64,000 bases of DNA from Agelaius tricolor (lineage: Eukaryota; Chordata; Aves; Passeriformes; Icteridae), in assembly GCA_023055355.1 (NCBI GenBank), contig JALJCS010000009.1, positions 44,856,501 through 44,920,500 of the forward strand, read 5' to 3'. Every line of letters begins with the position of its first letter. Within the stretch, counting starts at the first letter, position 1. This document shows positions 47,731-60,900 of the stretch, piece after piece. Made by a program: the position numbers and the translations under genes. Below the pieces are notes generated by a model. It was not told the DNA's origin, did no database searches, and worked only from the letters and a program-made list of their open reading frames with translations.

Positions 47731-50700
47731 CTTAAGATCATAAAGAGGGAGAAAAAGGCAGCAAAACCCTGCCCTTGCAGTTCACGTAATTTTTGTGAAC
47801 TTCAGTGTTTTGTTTCGTTGTTTGGGTTTTTTTTTTGGCCCGTCTTCTTGATGCAAAATAGATTTGACAATCAATTTTCTTTCCAGTGTTTTGGCAGATG
47901 AAAAGAAATCATGAAGTTTATACCACAGATTGTTAATATGAGTTCATATCAAAAATGTATAAAACTGCACTGGGGAAAGCTAAGCCACTTGTAAAGAAAA
48001 GCAGCCATGAAACATTCTTTGCACTTATGGTACAGAAAGCATTAGAAATTTTTGTGTTGGTTTGTTAGTTTACATCTTCAGATTTGGCCCAAGCTAATTC
48101 CCATGGCTTGTGGGTTCCCAAACCTTGCTGCAGATGTTGTGAGTTAAGGCATCCACTGAAAGTGCTTGTGGCTTTCTGCAGCCCATATTCCACAGCAGTC
48201 ATGGAATTCCTCTTTCCAGCCTCTCTGTAGGGGCTTGGGAGCATAGAGACACTTGAACTTTACTTGCACAGCTAAGGGAAACAATCCAAGAGTGAATTTC
48301 ACTTGAGTGGCTCCCTACAGTGTCATGGGTTCCCTAAGCTGCAGGGGTGCAGAGGTGCAGCAGCCAGGTGTATTTTGGGAAGGCTCCCCCTTCTTTGTGC
48401 CTGCCAACAAATGTCATTTAATTCTGTGACATCTCCATTGCCATGGCTCTTTTCTGCACTACTCCTGCTAGATCTCCGTTTTTCCTGTTGGTGCTCAAAC
48501 TCAGCAGAGGGAAAGCTTTTCCAGGGCTGGGGGCAGTTCTCTGCTCACTTCACCCTTCTGGGCAGCACTCACCCTGGCCTTAGGAAAACTGCACTGAGGA
48601 GATGTCACCCAAGGGGACTGAACCGGAGGGGATGCAGGAATGGGTACTGTGCAGATGAGGGGGCTGAAATCTGTGAGGGCCATCCTGGTCCTCAGAGCAG
48701 CAGGACAGGAGGGGAGCTGGGCTGAGAGAGGTCTCTGCCCACCCTGGCAGCTGTGGAGCAGAGATTGCAAACAGGCATTACGGCATGGGTAGCTCTGCCA
48801 GGATGCAATATCCCTTTCTCAGGAAGCTCTGATGATTGGCTTCCATTCTAAAAGTTAAAGTGTTCTTTTTCCCCTCTTCTTTTTTTTTTTCTTTTTGCTT
48901 AACAGAATGGTTCAACCTCAAATACACTTGTTTTTAGTGTTTCCTCCCAAATCCATCAAAATGACACATTCACGCAGTGTGTCTGTGAAAATAAAGGGAA
49001 GAGTATTTAAGTGAACTGGGTATTATATGACCCCATTCTACCTCTCAGGTCTGGGCAGATTTGGGACTGCTTGACAGTAAATAGCATGTCTGCAGGAAAG
49101 AGTTCTGGACAGGATCTGGTTTGCCAGACTTACACATCCCTGTGACTGTAGGCCTCCCTCCTGAAGGACAGGAAACAACAAAACCAAACCCCATGGGCTG
49201 TGCTACAGCCCTTTCTTCCCCCTAGCAGACTCCCCAGAATAAATGGAATTAAGGCTTTTCCTGTGTCACCAGAGAGGGAGAATTCTTCTGAACCTCTCCC
49301 CACTCTCCAGTTTGGTTGTCTGAGTTTCCCAAGCCATGGTGACAGCATTTGGGAAACGCCTTCTGTCCTGTGCTCCACAGCCTAATTGGCAGGATGCTTT
49401 GCAGTTGGACAGCATATCATGCATACCTTCCCATACATTCCCAGGAGCTGTTTATCTGAACAACAGGGGAAAACATCAGCACTGCTTTATCAATAAATAG
49501 ATGCTGCTTGGAAACTTGCTGGCTTTTATCATGGAAATGAACCAGCCCACACAAACTGGGGTTGGTTTTCCATTCTGTTTCCACTGTTAACTGAGGTGTT
49601 TTAGAGAGGTGGAGGCTCCTTTTCTTAAAACAACAGCTCTACAGCCTGAATTTGGGATTTGAGCTGGCAGCTGAACCCAGCAGCAAGGAAGCCTCTTTGG
49701 AGGACCTTGTTTGGTGCTTTGCAGACAAGGCAGCAGGCCCCGAATGTGGTCTAGAGACAGCAGAGCTGTTATGTAAGGAGAAGTTGTTATTACACACTCA
49801 CTGCAGAGTTGCTTCACACCTCGTTGTGACAGAGGCACGGGGCACTTCATTCCTGCAGTCTCACCTAGGCATGGTTTTAAGTCACACTTCGTGCAGGTCA
49901 CAATGTATCCAGCTATGCAGTCTCATGCCAGAAATGCCTTTACATCAAATCTGACTTGTATCTTTATATCTTACCAGCAGTATCTGGATCCTGGTAATGT
50001 ACTGTAAGGATAAGCCTTATCTGCCCCATTAGTGCCACTTTTCAGAAAGACAGGAAAAGAGGCTGCACCAAATTCTTGTCAGATTGAAGCACATCACTTG
50101 CTGAAGGTGTTTCTGGAAGTCTTCTGCAAAAAAAGACCCACACCTCCCTTGCCAGATTTAGAGCATATTTACATGCATGGCTTTTTCTTCATTATTCATC
50201 ACCAGATTTTAAAAGAGCTCAAACCCTACATGTAGTAGTTTGCCTTAAGTTCCCACACCTATAGAACAGGTAGAAAACTTGTGAGCTGTTATTTTTGCAT
50301 ATGCAAATACACCTGTTTACACTTTCAAACGAGATGCACGCAGGGTTTTGGTCAGTGTGGATGACTGGTGGCTAATCTGCAAAGGTTTACCACTGCTAGC
50401 TTCAACAAAGCTCCTGTTCATCCCAGGCTTCTCAAATGCACAGAGAATTAACATGTGTGGTTTGGAAAGCCTGGATATCTGAAAGTTCCAAACCAGTGAC
50501 TTCTTGTGCACAGAAAGGCACAAAAATGCTAAGGAGAGGGAATTCTGCCTCAGAAGTTTGGAGTTTAACAAGTCAGTGGGGTTTTGCAGGGAGAGTGAGG
50601 ACAATACTGTAAAACTGTTAGCACAGAGGAAACAGAATTTGTTAGTGCATGAGAAAAAGCAGTATGCCTGGGAATAATGGGATCCAATTAAAGGAAAGAT

Positions 50701-51748
50701 TTATATCTCACCAAATAGCAGGAAAGATTTCTAACAGTGAGGTCTGGCATGGTTTGGAGTAGCATAGTGGAAACCAAATGTAGTAGAAAATCTTTTTCCC
50801 ATGAATGATTCAAAAATAGACTGGACTGAGTGGTAGAAAGATAAGAAGCAATCTTCAGTTGTATTCAGGTTAGTGGTACTGATAGGGCCACCAGAGGGGC
50901 AGCACCATGCTGCTTCTGCAGTTCTTCCACGTGTGGGCTGCTGGGAGAAACCAGTGGCTGTTCAGCATCAGGCCCAAAAAGTGTTTATGATTCCTCCCTG
51001 CTGCAGTGCATTGTTCAAGCCCAGCAAACTTCTGCCTGTGGGAAGTTCAGGTCAAAATAAATTGGCATCACATCTGCAAGAGTCTGGGAATGGTAATTTT
51101 ATTGCCTGTGTAAAACACAAAACCAATTTTATTTTTATTCTTTCTTCCTGCTTTTAGAATGAGTTTCTTTATCCTTTAAAACGTCATACTACAACAGCAG
51201 TCATGGCTTACTCAAGCCAATCATCTTGAAATCCCTTTCTGCTGAAAGTGCCATGTTCCTCCTGATGTAAGTTCAGATGAAACATGCCCTGTTTTCATAG
51301 ACACACACTTGAGCTGGTGTGCCAGGCTTCCCAGGAATTTCACCCCTTGGGCCTTGCAGTGAGGGCATGTTTAACTTGTGAAATGTGCACAGTCTAATCT
51401 GGTTTCCCATTTAGTCTTTACAAGGTGCATGGAGTTATTGACACTGTCCCTGTGTGAGAGCCCAGGGTTTGCATTCCCAGTTTGAAGGTGTTCATTCCCA
51501 GTTAGAGGCAGAGGGGCTCTCTGTGCAAACACACATGGTCCTCCAGACAGCAGGGGCCTGTGAAGAGGACGGAGTGGAAGGAAAGGGATGGATTCCTGAA
51601 CACACTGGTTACTCCTACAAAAGAGAAACAATCCTAGCACTGTGTCTTTCATCTCCCAGCTCAATGCAAAGTTGCCTTTTCCACTCACATCAGGACTTCA
51701 TTCTCATGTTGTACATTGTCCTGTACATAGTCAACTAAGGGACTGAAA

Positions 51749-51772
51749 AATCACTGGATCGTTCCAGTGATT
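51749..51772. repeat. Perfect 10-bp hairpin, 4-nt loop
   Basis: AATCACTGGA, loop TCGT, then TCCAGTGATT. A stem of this length is expected about once in a window of this size by chance, so no function is inferred. Confidence 0.6.
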
Positions 51773-53159
51773 CCAGAGATCAAAAGCTGAATTTAGTTTT
51801 CCTTCTCAGCATCTGTGAATTCAGGGCCTTGCTGGCCAGAGCTTCCCAGTGCTGATTCACTCAGTGAGCAAGTGCCGTGCAGGCACTGAGCCCACACTTC
51901 CTGGACACCTGGTTCCGGTGGCCCAGCTTGAACCTGGGGAAACTGTGCCTGAGGGTGAAGGAACTTTAATTTCTCTTCTTGCCAGAGAGAAAGAACATGT
52001 AAACGGGGTTCAATCAGCCAGCAGGTAAAAGAAATGGAGCACTGAAGTAGGGGTAGAGTGTTTCAAAGCTCTTACGAACACTGGGTTTCTCCGTTAAAGC
52101 ATTATGGGAGAATTTTTATGAGCAGTTTTACTCAGAGATCATTATCTTCTTCACATCACCAAAAATAATCTATGTCAAAGGCCAAGCTGCAGCTCGGGAG
52201 TTGCTTGTGTGCATTTTCCTTAGGGTATATAGATGAGTTGTTTACCTGTGGAAAAGACTAAATTTCCAATGCACCATTATGGCCAATCCAGACTGGGCTG
52301 AAAACTCAGGCATTTTTAAACATAACAGCAAATTACAGCTGCCTGGGTACATTTCCCCAGTGTTTGGCCCAGTTTTCAGGAGTCTTGCAGGCTGGAGACT
52401 CTGGATGAAGCCAAAGGGTGGGAAAGCATCTTTGCAGACCCAGGTCCTCAGTGCCACTGGGGCCACTGAGCCCTCCAGGGTCCAGCTAACAAAACATCTC
52501 TGTGGCTATAGCTCAGCATTCACACCTCAAGCTGGCTGCCAGCAGAGTGCTTGCTATCACTTTCCTCCACTCCATATCTGTGTACCTTTTTAGACTAAAT
52601 TCCTGGCTTAGATAAATATGAACCTCCTTCTCTGTCCCGTCTGTATCCAGTGTAGACCTAATTTCATAGCAATGTGTTACAAAGATAGCACAGTCCTAAC
52701 TGATGAGTCTGGAAGCCTCTGTAGTTGGAAGCTCTGGGCAGGCTCATTTACCCTTCTGATTTTCTGTTCCCAGCCTGATAAATTGAGAGGAGTTTGAATC
52801 CCTGTGCTGCTCTAACTAGGCTGTCTCTGAGTTTAAATGGGGAGGTACCACAGTCTACTTACAGCATTTATCAGAAATATTTTGAACTGTCCCTGCATCT
52901 TGCATTCTCTGTGCACCTTCTTTGACAGTTCAGTGACTTCAGTTTCTAATTTAACCTTCTGTTCCTCATCCCACCTGAAGCATCTTGAGTCTGAGCCTCC
53001 TCGTGTTGAAATTCATCTTTTTTTTTCAGGCTCTGCTAAAAGCAGGGCTTTTTCCCTGAACCCCTCTGAGGCAGCCAAGAGAGAAGATCCATTGGGTTGA
53101 GACCTTTTCTGCTGCAGGGGCTGTTCCATTGGCTCAGCCCATTTCTTACAGAGCAGCTG

Positions 53160-53181
53160 CCCAAGGGTCTCCCAAGGGTCT
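53160..53181. repeat. 11-bp tandem duplication
   Basis: CCCAAGGGTCT occurs twice in a row. Minor slippage product. Confidence 0.7.
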
Positions 53182-54403
53182 GCAGGTGAGAGCAGGGTGT
53201 AGCCTCCCATGGTGTCTGAAGCTACAGCGAGTCACTTAAAGGAGCACCATGGCTGAGATGGCATAAAACAATGATTTATTTCAAGGTTCAACAGGATAAA
53301 CATGGTTTATGCCTTTCTTTCCCCACTGAAGTAATACACATGCAAGTCCAGCCTTCCTGGCCATCTCTCCACTGTGTGTCTTAGTCTAAAACTCCTTGCT
53401 CACGTGAGAGCAGAGCACTTGCACTACAGACTGCCCTATTTCCTGTCTCCTGTCCTGTGGGCAGCCGGGGAGGTTTTGCTGGTTGCTCCTCCATTAGCTC
53501 ACCCTTTCCTCTCCTAGAGCAGCAAGAGCTCCCCAGAAGAAGGCCTGGAAGTACACACAGAGAGGCACCAATTAATTTGGGGGAGCTTGACAAGCTGTGT
53601 ACAGTTCCCAGACCATTAAGAAAAACAGATGTCTGGAAGGGAAACACTGGGAAGCTGAGAAGGATCCTGAGGGAAGCCCTGGCCAGGAGCAGAGCTCTGT
53701 ACAAGCAGCTGGTGGAGGCAGCTCACCAGGAAAGCAGCTACATCTCACAGTGGCCACCACTGCTCTTCATCAGAGCTGCCAGCGCACCCCTCCAGCCATG
53801 GAGCCTTTGGAAGCAGCCTTTGGAAGTCTCCAGGACACATCCCAGAGGCTGCCTGGACAAGCTGCTGAAGACACACGGGAAGCAATGCTCTCCAGGCCAG
53901 CCAGAGCAGCATCTTGCTAACAGCTGTTGTCAGCTGTAAATCAGGACATCAGCATCACCCTGCCAGGGTACAGATCAGCCCTTGGCTCCAGCGGAGCAAT
54001 TCCACATTGGGAGTGTCTGTGGATTCTTAAAACAACACAACCTCATCAACTTATTTATTCAATGGATGATTTCTGAGAAATAACCCATTCCCCACCTTCA
54101 AGCATATTATCTGCAGTTTAGATATCTGCTACAGCTCATGTCTGTTGTATCACCAAGCTTTCAGACAGTATTTATTGCTACAGGGCTCCCATCAGACAGG
54201 ACTTTATATCCATATCCTGCCTGACATACCAGAAAACCCAGATGTCTTCCTGAACTAAGCTGAAAACTGTGTAGGTGTTCACCTAATTTAATTTTGGAGA
54301 AATGAAAAGTAGTGCTGCTTGAAGGAGAGTGGGGATCTTCAATTTCTTAAGAAAGTGGTGCATTAGCTCCCAGATGACACTGAAATACTGCTGCCAAGTT
54401 AAT

Positions 54404-54720
54404 CACAGAATCATCTAGATTGGAAAAGACCTTAAGATCATCAAGTCCAGCCATTAACCCAGCCCTGCAAAGCCCACCACTAAAACAAACCCTTAAGTGC
54501 TACATATACATGTCCTTAGGGATGGTGGCTCCATCACTTCCCTGGGAACCTGTTCCACTGCTTGAACAACCCTTTCAGTGAAGAAATTTTCCCTAACATC
54601 CTATCTAAACCTCTCCTGGGGGGCAACTTGAGGCCATTTCCTCTTGTTATATTCCCACTGGCCTCCTTCATTGTGACCTTCTTTAAGTGAGGAGCTGAGG
54701 GCTGTATTTGACAGGCCATT
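54404..54720 (-). mobile_element. CR1 LINE 3' fragment (antisense) with internal deletion
   Basis: Begins CACAGAATCATCTAGATTGG, continues GACCTTAAGATCATCAAGTC and TTTCAGTGAAGAAATTTTCC, then ACTTGAGGCCATTTCCTCTT, the reverse complement of a CR1 3' UTR and terminus. After about 54650 the match jumps to a more internal CR1 segment (TTCATTGTGACCTTCTTTAA then GTGAGG), which suggests an internal deletion. Degenerate and non-coding. Confidence 0.9.
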
Positions 54721-57700
54721 CCAGAGTAAGGGACTTTATTTTCAGCATCCCAATCTGAATTTTCATAACCTCAAATAATAGGAATGCTCAATGTATCTGC
54801 TGCAAGGTTCTGGCTTACTGATAGCACTCCCATTTAAGCAGCACAAGCTATTTCCCTCAAGAGACCTAGAGATACGGCAAACTTGATGGACAATTGCTTC
54901 AAATGTGTCCCTGGTGTTCACTTGGAGCAAGGGAAGAGCTCTGCAGCATCAACACCATTCTTTTAAGGCCACATGAGAAAAAAAAACCTACCTTTTTTTA
55001 GAAACTGTTCCAGATAAATACAGCCAGTGTTTTTAAAACAAGTATATTAACTTGAAGAAAACAGCAAGACACCGAATTTCCAGGACTTCATAAAGGGAAG
55101 AGGTGTATTAATTTAGTCTCCTAGTGTAGTCAGACTTAGTAGTTGTAGAGATCTGTGTTCAGTTATTTGTTTTTTGTGTCTCAGTGCTTAAGGTTGCTGA
55201 TGGCTGAGCTCCATTTTGCAGTGGTAGAGCTGTAGTCAGATGGTTTGCAAAACATTTCCACCTACAGAAGCCACACGGTAAACTACCAGCTTTTCAATAA
55301 TTCAGTACTTCTTTTTATTTCTTGAAGCTGTATCATCTTAAATACCTCAGCCTCTGAACAGAGACAACAGAGTGCACCCCAGAGAGTCAAAGGGAGAGCC
55401 CTGTGTGGTGTGTCTGGGCTCAAAACCCAGTATGGGTGCATTTCTGAAGTTGTGCTACTTCAGGTGGCAGGAGAACCCCCCTCGCATGGAGCCTCTCCAG
55501 GGAAAGGCTGCCATGCTCCCTGTGTGGGCACAGCCTCTCTGCTTTTCCCTCTTTTTCCACTTGTGTGGCTGGGTATGACCACATCCAGCCACATATCAGC
55601 TTTATCCACAATTCTTTTCCTGCTGCCTGGAATGATTTCCATGTTGGCTGCTCGGCCTGACTGCGAGCAGCTGTGCTGGGCTTGTTGTGAGGCAATTGCA
55701 GACGCAGGGCCCTGCGACAGGAAAGGCGGAGGCCGTTTCTCCTTGAATTCATTGGACTCCTTAATGAAGCTTCTGTGTTTTCCCTGCTCTCTTGGACACC
55801 CTGGCCACCTTGTCTGTAGGCAGCTGGCCTGGCTGGCAATGTAGATTTTTGCCTCTCTGCTTAGCCCTCCTGTTTTTTTCCTTGTCACTGTCTGCAGGCA
55901 AATGTTGTTATGTATCTTACAAACCAAATAATCCTGATGATCATGATCTCTTTTTACTGTGTGTCCCACAGCCTCTCCCCCTCAGGTCTCACTAGTACTT
56001 AACAGCCTTTTATTTCACCTTCCTACTTCCCATCCCAACCCCCTGTCTTCTCCCTGCAATAGGAGTCACCTTGTCCTTTCTTGAGTACCTTCTGTGTCTT
56101 TCCTCTTGAGCATTCTGGCTTCTGGGACCAAATCTCATTTTAGCTGTTGCACTAAAATTCTCTCCTGGATTTTTAAGTAGCTGAGGGGAATTATCGTGTC
56201 ATAGATCCACTACAGGACTAATGCAGAATGGAAAGGCTGCAATTCATATCCTGCAGTCACTCCCTGACCCTGGAGGTTCCTTCAGTTCACTGGGCACCTG
56301 CCTGCTCTATATTAAAATTTAACCAGTGCCTGGGATGCTGCTTCTGCACAAGCCTGGATTTGCCCTGCTTGACCTGTCCTTGGGTCCCTGTTACATTCCC
56401 CATGTCCCACATCTTCATCTCTTCCCAGCATTCCTTTTCCCATTAGAATACTCTGAGCATGGCAAACAGGATCAGGCATCTCACAAAAAGCACTTTTTTC
56501 AGAAAAGGAAACAGTGACACCCATGTTTTGCTGGAGGTTTCTGTGGCCACCTCAGTCGCGGATTCCCAAACCACTATGAATGCACACAAAATAATTTGTT
56601 TAAATTATTGATTTTAACTGTTTTGCCATCCCCTGCACAGAGAGTCATGGCTGAACAGCCAGATGCCTTTTCCTGCTCAGGACACAGCAGAGCCAAGAGC
56701 TGCCTGTGTCTCTGCAGAGTACAGGCTGAGGTTTCACACATGCTGCCCTGCACAGGCACCCTGCCCGCTAGGGACCAGGTGCTGCAGTTCACTGCCTCTT
56801 TTGGTAATGGTGGTGCTGGATCAAACCACTCTTGGCAGCCTTTGCAAAGAGCAATAAGACACTTGCTCAGGAAGCCTGGGCTCTGTTCTGTTCTCTGAGA
56901 GGGTGGGCTTCAAACCCTTTGGTCTGCCCAGGAAGGGATGGGTTTTGATCCAGGGTTTAGGGCAAGCACTTACCAGCCTGCTTGTTAAAGCCATTCCAAC
57001 ATGTAGCAAAGAATTCAAGGTTTGCTGGGGCAAAGGAGACCTCACACACCTGCCTGGTCACCTGAGTGCTCTCCTGACAGCCTGCCACCTGAATGCTCTC
57101 CTGAAACCCTAGCTTGCCTCAGGACCAGTTCTGGGGGGTATGCAGCAGTAGCTGTACAGGCATTAAAGTGCACAAGCCCATACATTGCCCTCTCAGCACA
57201 TGCTCCTGACAGTGCTTTGAGGAAATGCTGCTGAGGTTGATCAACCCATGCAATGTTGGCAGCATACAGGCACCAGGCAATTGCCAAATGTTCTCATTGC
57301 CAAAAGGGAGACTCAAGATCTCATTTGTGCCTTTCACAGTGACTCTTTCTGCTTTGGTCATCTCTCCAGACAGAGCTTGGCAAGCACAGGCCAGGCATTC
57401 CTGAGAGCTACATACCTACCATGGCACAAAGGAAAGAACAACTTCCTTAAAATAATGATTATCTCGTTTTATTTTCATTGTAGTCCCTCTCTGAAACAGA
57501 AGGTAGATAGTTTATTCACCTCATCAAATTTCCCGATGTCTACAGATGTTTCCTCTAATTCTGTTGTGAGGGACACAGCTCCTCTGCTGTGTGTCTGGCA
57601 CTGGCTGCTCTCCTCTGCCTGTCTCCTCCTGCCTGGCACTGCCTGGCTCTGCTGACACCACAGCATCTCACTCCAGCCACCACCCAGTGGTCCCCATGGC

Positions 57701-57891
57701 CCAGCACACTTGGGCTCTTGCTACCTCATAGGGACAAATAGACCTGGCTACCTCAAACCACTAAAGGATGGAAAGCCATCAGGAGTTTCCCCTCTACTTT
57801 TAGAAGGCAAGGCTGGGAGTACACAAACCATTTATTTACAGTGTAGTGGATGAGCTCAACACGGTGCTTCTTCCTTTGAGAAACATTTGTC

Positions 57892-57914
57892 CCTTTACTA
57901 CTTTACTTTACTTT
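57892..57914. repeat. (CTTTA)n short repeat
   Basis: CTTTACTA then CTTTACTTTACTTT, a pentanucleotide repeat of about four imperfect units. Confidence 0.7.
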
Positions 57915-60900
57915 CGGGCTACTTATCAACTTCTACCCAATTCCCAAATCTTGCTTTGGTTAGCTTTTAAATTTGGCAGATCCAACCCTCTGTAGTTTTC
58001 AAGTGAGGCACTTGAGAGATTTTCTTGTAGTTTTCTGGATGAAAGCTGCTGAGCTGGAATATCCTCACGTTACCCTTTGGGCAGTGCTTGACCCTGAGTG
58101 CCAAGATGGCAGCACTTCACAAGGGAACTCTCAGAATGAGAAAATCAAGACCAGATCACTGCAAGTCTTGAGAAGAATGTTGCCCTAAAGCAAACTTTTT
58201 CCAAACTCAGGGAAGTGTTACATATTTTTACATATTTTATGTAAAGTGGAATTTTTCTGCCCTTTCTCTTAAAAACAAACAATCCCTTGTAGTCCACATT
58301 CCTCATACTATTCTGCCCTGGTTTATAGTCAGAGCTCCTTCCTCGTTATCACCCTCATTATAGCTGTGCAATGGCCTTGCAGTTGAGGCCAGGCACACAC
58401 TCATCCTATATTCACTTATCTGTGGTGGGATAAGGTTGACCTGGGTGCCACTCTGAGAAGGAATGTCATACTTCTGTGTTGTTCTTGTGGCTAACTTAAT
58501 AGACTCTGAGAGAAAGGCCAGCAGTGATTTACCCTCAGGCAAGAAACTTGCTCTCCACTGAAAATACTTCAAAAAGAAGAGTTCAAGAGAAGACCTGATG
58601 TGTTTTCCTGCCATTTGCATTTCAGGAGTTTCAGTTGAATCTTTGTTAGGGCTGCTGTGAGAGGTGCTGTTTTCAGAGGGAACTGAGGAGAGCTGCTAGG
58701 GATCTCTGCCTTCTAACAACACTGACTGCCTTGAAGGCAGCACATGTAAGCAGGACTCCTTACCTCCTCCTGACTGCCTCCAAAACTTCCATGTCCAATA
58801 TTTCTTTACTTTGTTGGCATTTCTCAATTAATGAGCAGTCCTTTGTCTCAGGAAACCACAATCTCCAGCTATGTAGAGATATGTACGGAAGAGATGTGTG
58901 GCTGGGTCAGAGGAGTCTAAACCCCATCTTTGGGGCCAGGAGCTCAGACTGGTCCCAGACCTAATCTGAGGTCCTGTTGTCTTTGCAGAGTATTCAGAAA
59001 TCTGGAGCCCAAACTCCAGCGTTCACAATATAATTCACAGATTGCTTTCCCCAAAGCTGCGAGAATGAATCTGTTGCGTGTGACATCAACCAGATGTGGA
59101 GGCTTCCTCTGCCCTGGCTGAGGCTTCACAATGTAGATGAAGCTTTATCTTGGTTGTGCAGTGGTTCTGCACAGTTGTGTACACTCTCGTATGAGACATT
59201 AACTCCTTTTGTTGCAAGTCAAACCAGAAACCTGTTTGCACAACCTTCAAAATACCAGTCCTGGCAAACAGCAGCCAAGGATTCTGCAGAGTGTGCTGGG
59301 GTCATCATTACACTCCTCAACAAACCCTTACACTCTTTCATAAGCAGATTTTATGGCCAGGTATCAGTTCCTGAATTATTCTTGTATCTTTGAAGTGGAA
59401 ATCTTACTTTCTTTGCTCAGCCTTCTATGATGTTTCACTCCTGCATTTTAGCAATCAGGCGCCCATGGCACACTGAGACCAGTTATTCCTTTTTGCTCAG
59501 CCATCTGATGCAGCTTGGGGGAAAAGGATGAGGACTCTGCATGCTGCCGTTCATAAAGCTCACAAAATTCTCATTGGGATTGTGAAATGGAGGTGTTTAG
59601 CATCTGGTAAAGGTTGATCAAAGAAAATATTGCAGAAAGATAAAAGTAGAAAAGTATTATATTTTTGGTAGAGTTTAGGATACATTTGAAAGACCTGTAA
59701 GATATTCTTGGAATGTCCTGGAAAGTAACTGTGGTAATGCTCTAAATGCTCACAAAGTTCTCAGGGCTAGCCTAGCCCCACCAGAGGAAGGTGTAGAGGT
59801 GGCTCACAGCGTAGCTTTTGCTCTGCTGGAGCACAGGACAGTAAGTATCACCCCTGCTGTACAGTAAATGGTAGGAAAGGCAGGTAGGAGCCTTGGCCTT
59901 GCTTCCCAAGGTGCTACAGGCTACACTGACACAATGATGGACAGGACTGGCTAGGAGGTATCACAGAGCCACAGCTGCAGCCACTTCCAGCTGGGGCTTC
60001 TGCCAATAATTAAAATTTACTACAATGAGACAAGGAGCAGCTTCCTTGCCAGATCAGACGCCAAGTGAGTAAATAAATCACACAAATCCCTCCTGAAACA
60101 GAGAGCTGGAAGGTCTCCAGTGAGAATGATTTGTGAAGAACAGTAAAGAGAGAGATGCAAAGAAGGATGCTTTGCTGGGCTGAAGAGGGGTCAGAGTAGC
60201 AAGAAGAGTTTTGTTTATTCAGGGCTTGCATCTTGGGATGTGTTGCTTCTTGAGCCAGGGGCCCAGCGTGGTGCTGAGCTCCAGTCGGAACAAGCATCAT
60301 GAGATTTCCTTCTAGGGATGTGGAACATGGGCCAAGGCCAGGGTGAGCCCACCTACTTCCTGGGCAATCTGTGTTCAGCCTGTGTTTGTGCTTTTGTGGG
60401 TCACAGAGAACAGGGAGGCTCAGCTTGTGGGTAGCAGCACCTCCTGCTTTGTGCTGCCTGATTCCTCATGCTGTGACTCAGGTGTTTTCCCATCCTCTCG
60501 TCTTTCAGCTTGCTCTTCTGGGGGAGTTTGTGTTTTGAACATACCCTGCTTATTTGCCCCTCCCTTCCCAGTCCAAACAATGTTCCCCTTTCAGTATGCT
60601 CCTGATGCCACTGATGTACTCACATGGGTACAGATAAATCAGTTCAGGTTATGTTGGCAAGAGGCTGCAAGCTGGGATTCATCTAAATGTCAGAGACAGA
60701 GAAATTACTTTGAATGAAACTACAAATTACAGAGGTTTTTCCATTCAGTAGCATGGGTCCAATCCTAATTAAAAACTACTCTTGAGCTTTTTTAGTTGAT
60801 TTAAAGAGGAGTTCCTTATGAGCTGCCCATCTAATCTTATCTGCACTTAAAAAAATGCGAGAGCCAAAATAACTGAGATGCATTTGTGGTGCATTTTCCA

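Noticed and set aside
51917..51960. Plus-strand frame reading PVAQL, resembling the RCSD1 SVAQL segment
   Set aside because: The following residues (EPGETVPEG) do not match the AGRFREQ continuation and no acceptor precedes it in the right place.
53030..53185. Exon-like interval: a T-rich AG acceptor near 53030 and a CAG|GTGAGA donor near 53185 on the plus strand
   Set aside because: All three frames between the sites contain stops and none matches RCSD1; at most a non-coding exon, not supported.
53457..53939. Plus-strand open frame of 160 codons
   Set aside because: No motif, no similarity I recognise, low-complexity Ser/Gln composition and no splice context.
55410..55969. Overlapping open frames of 139-169 codons on both strands
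   Set aside because: Overlap on both strands in a GC-rich patch is typical of chance frames; no domain seen.
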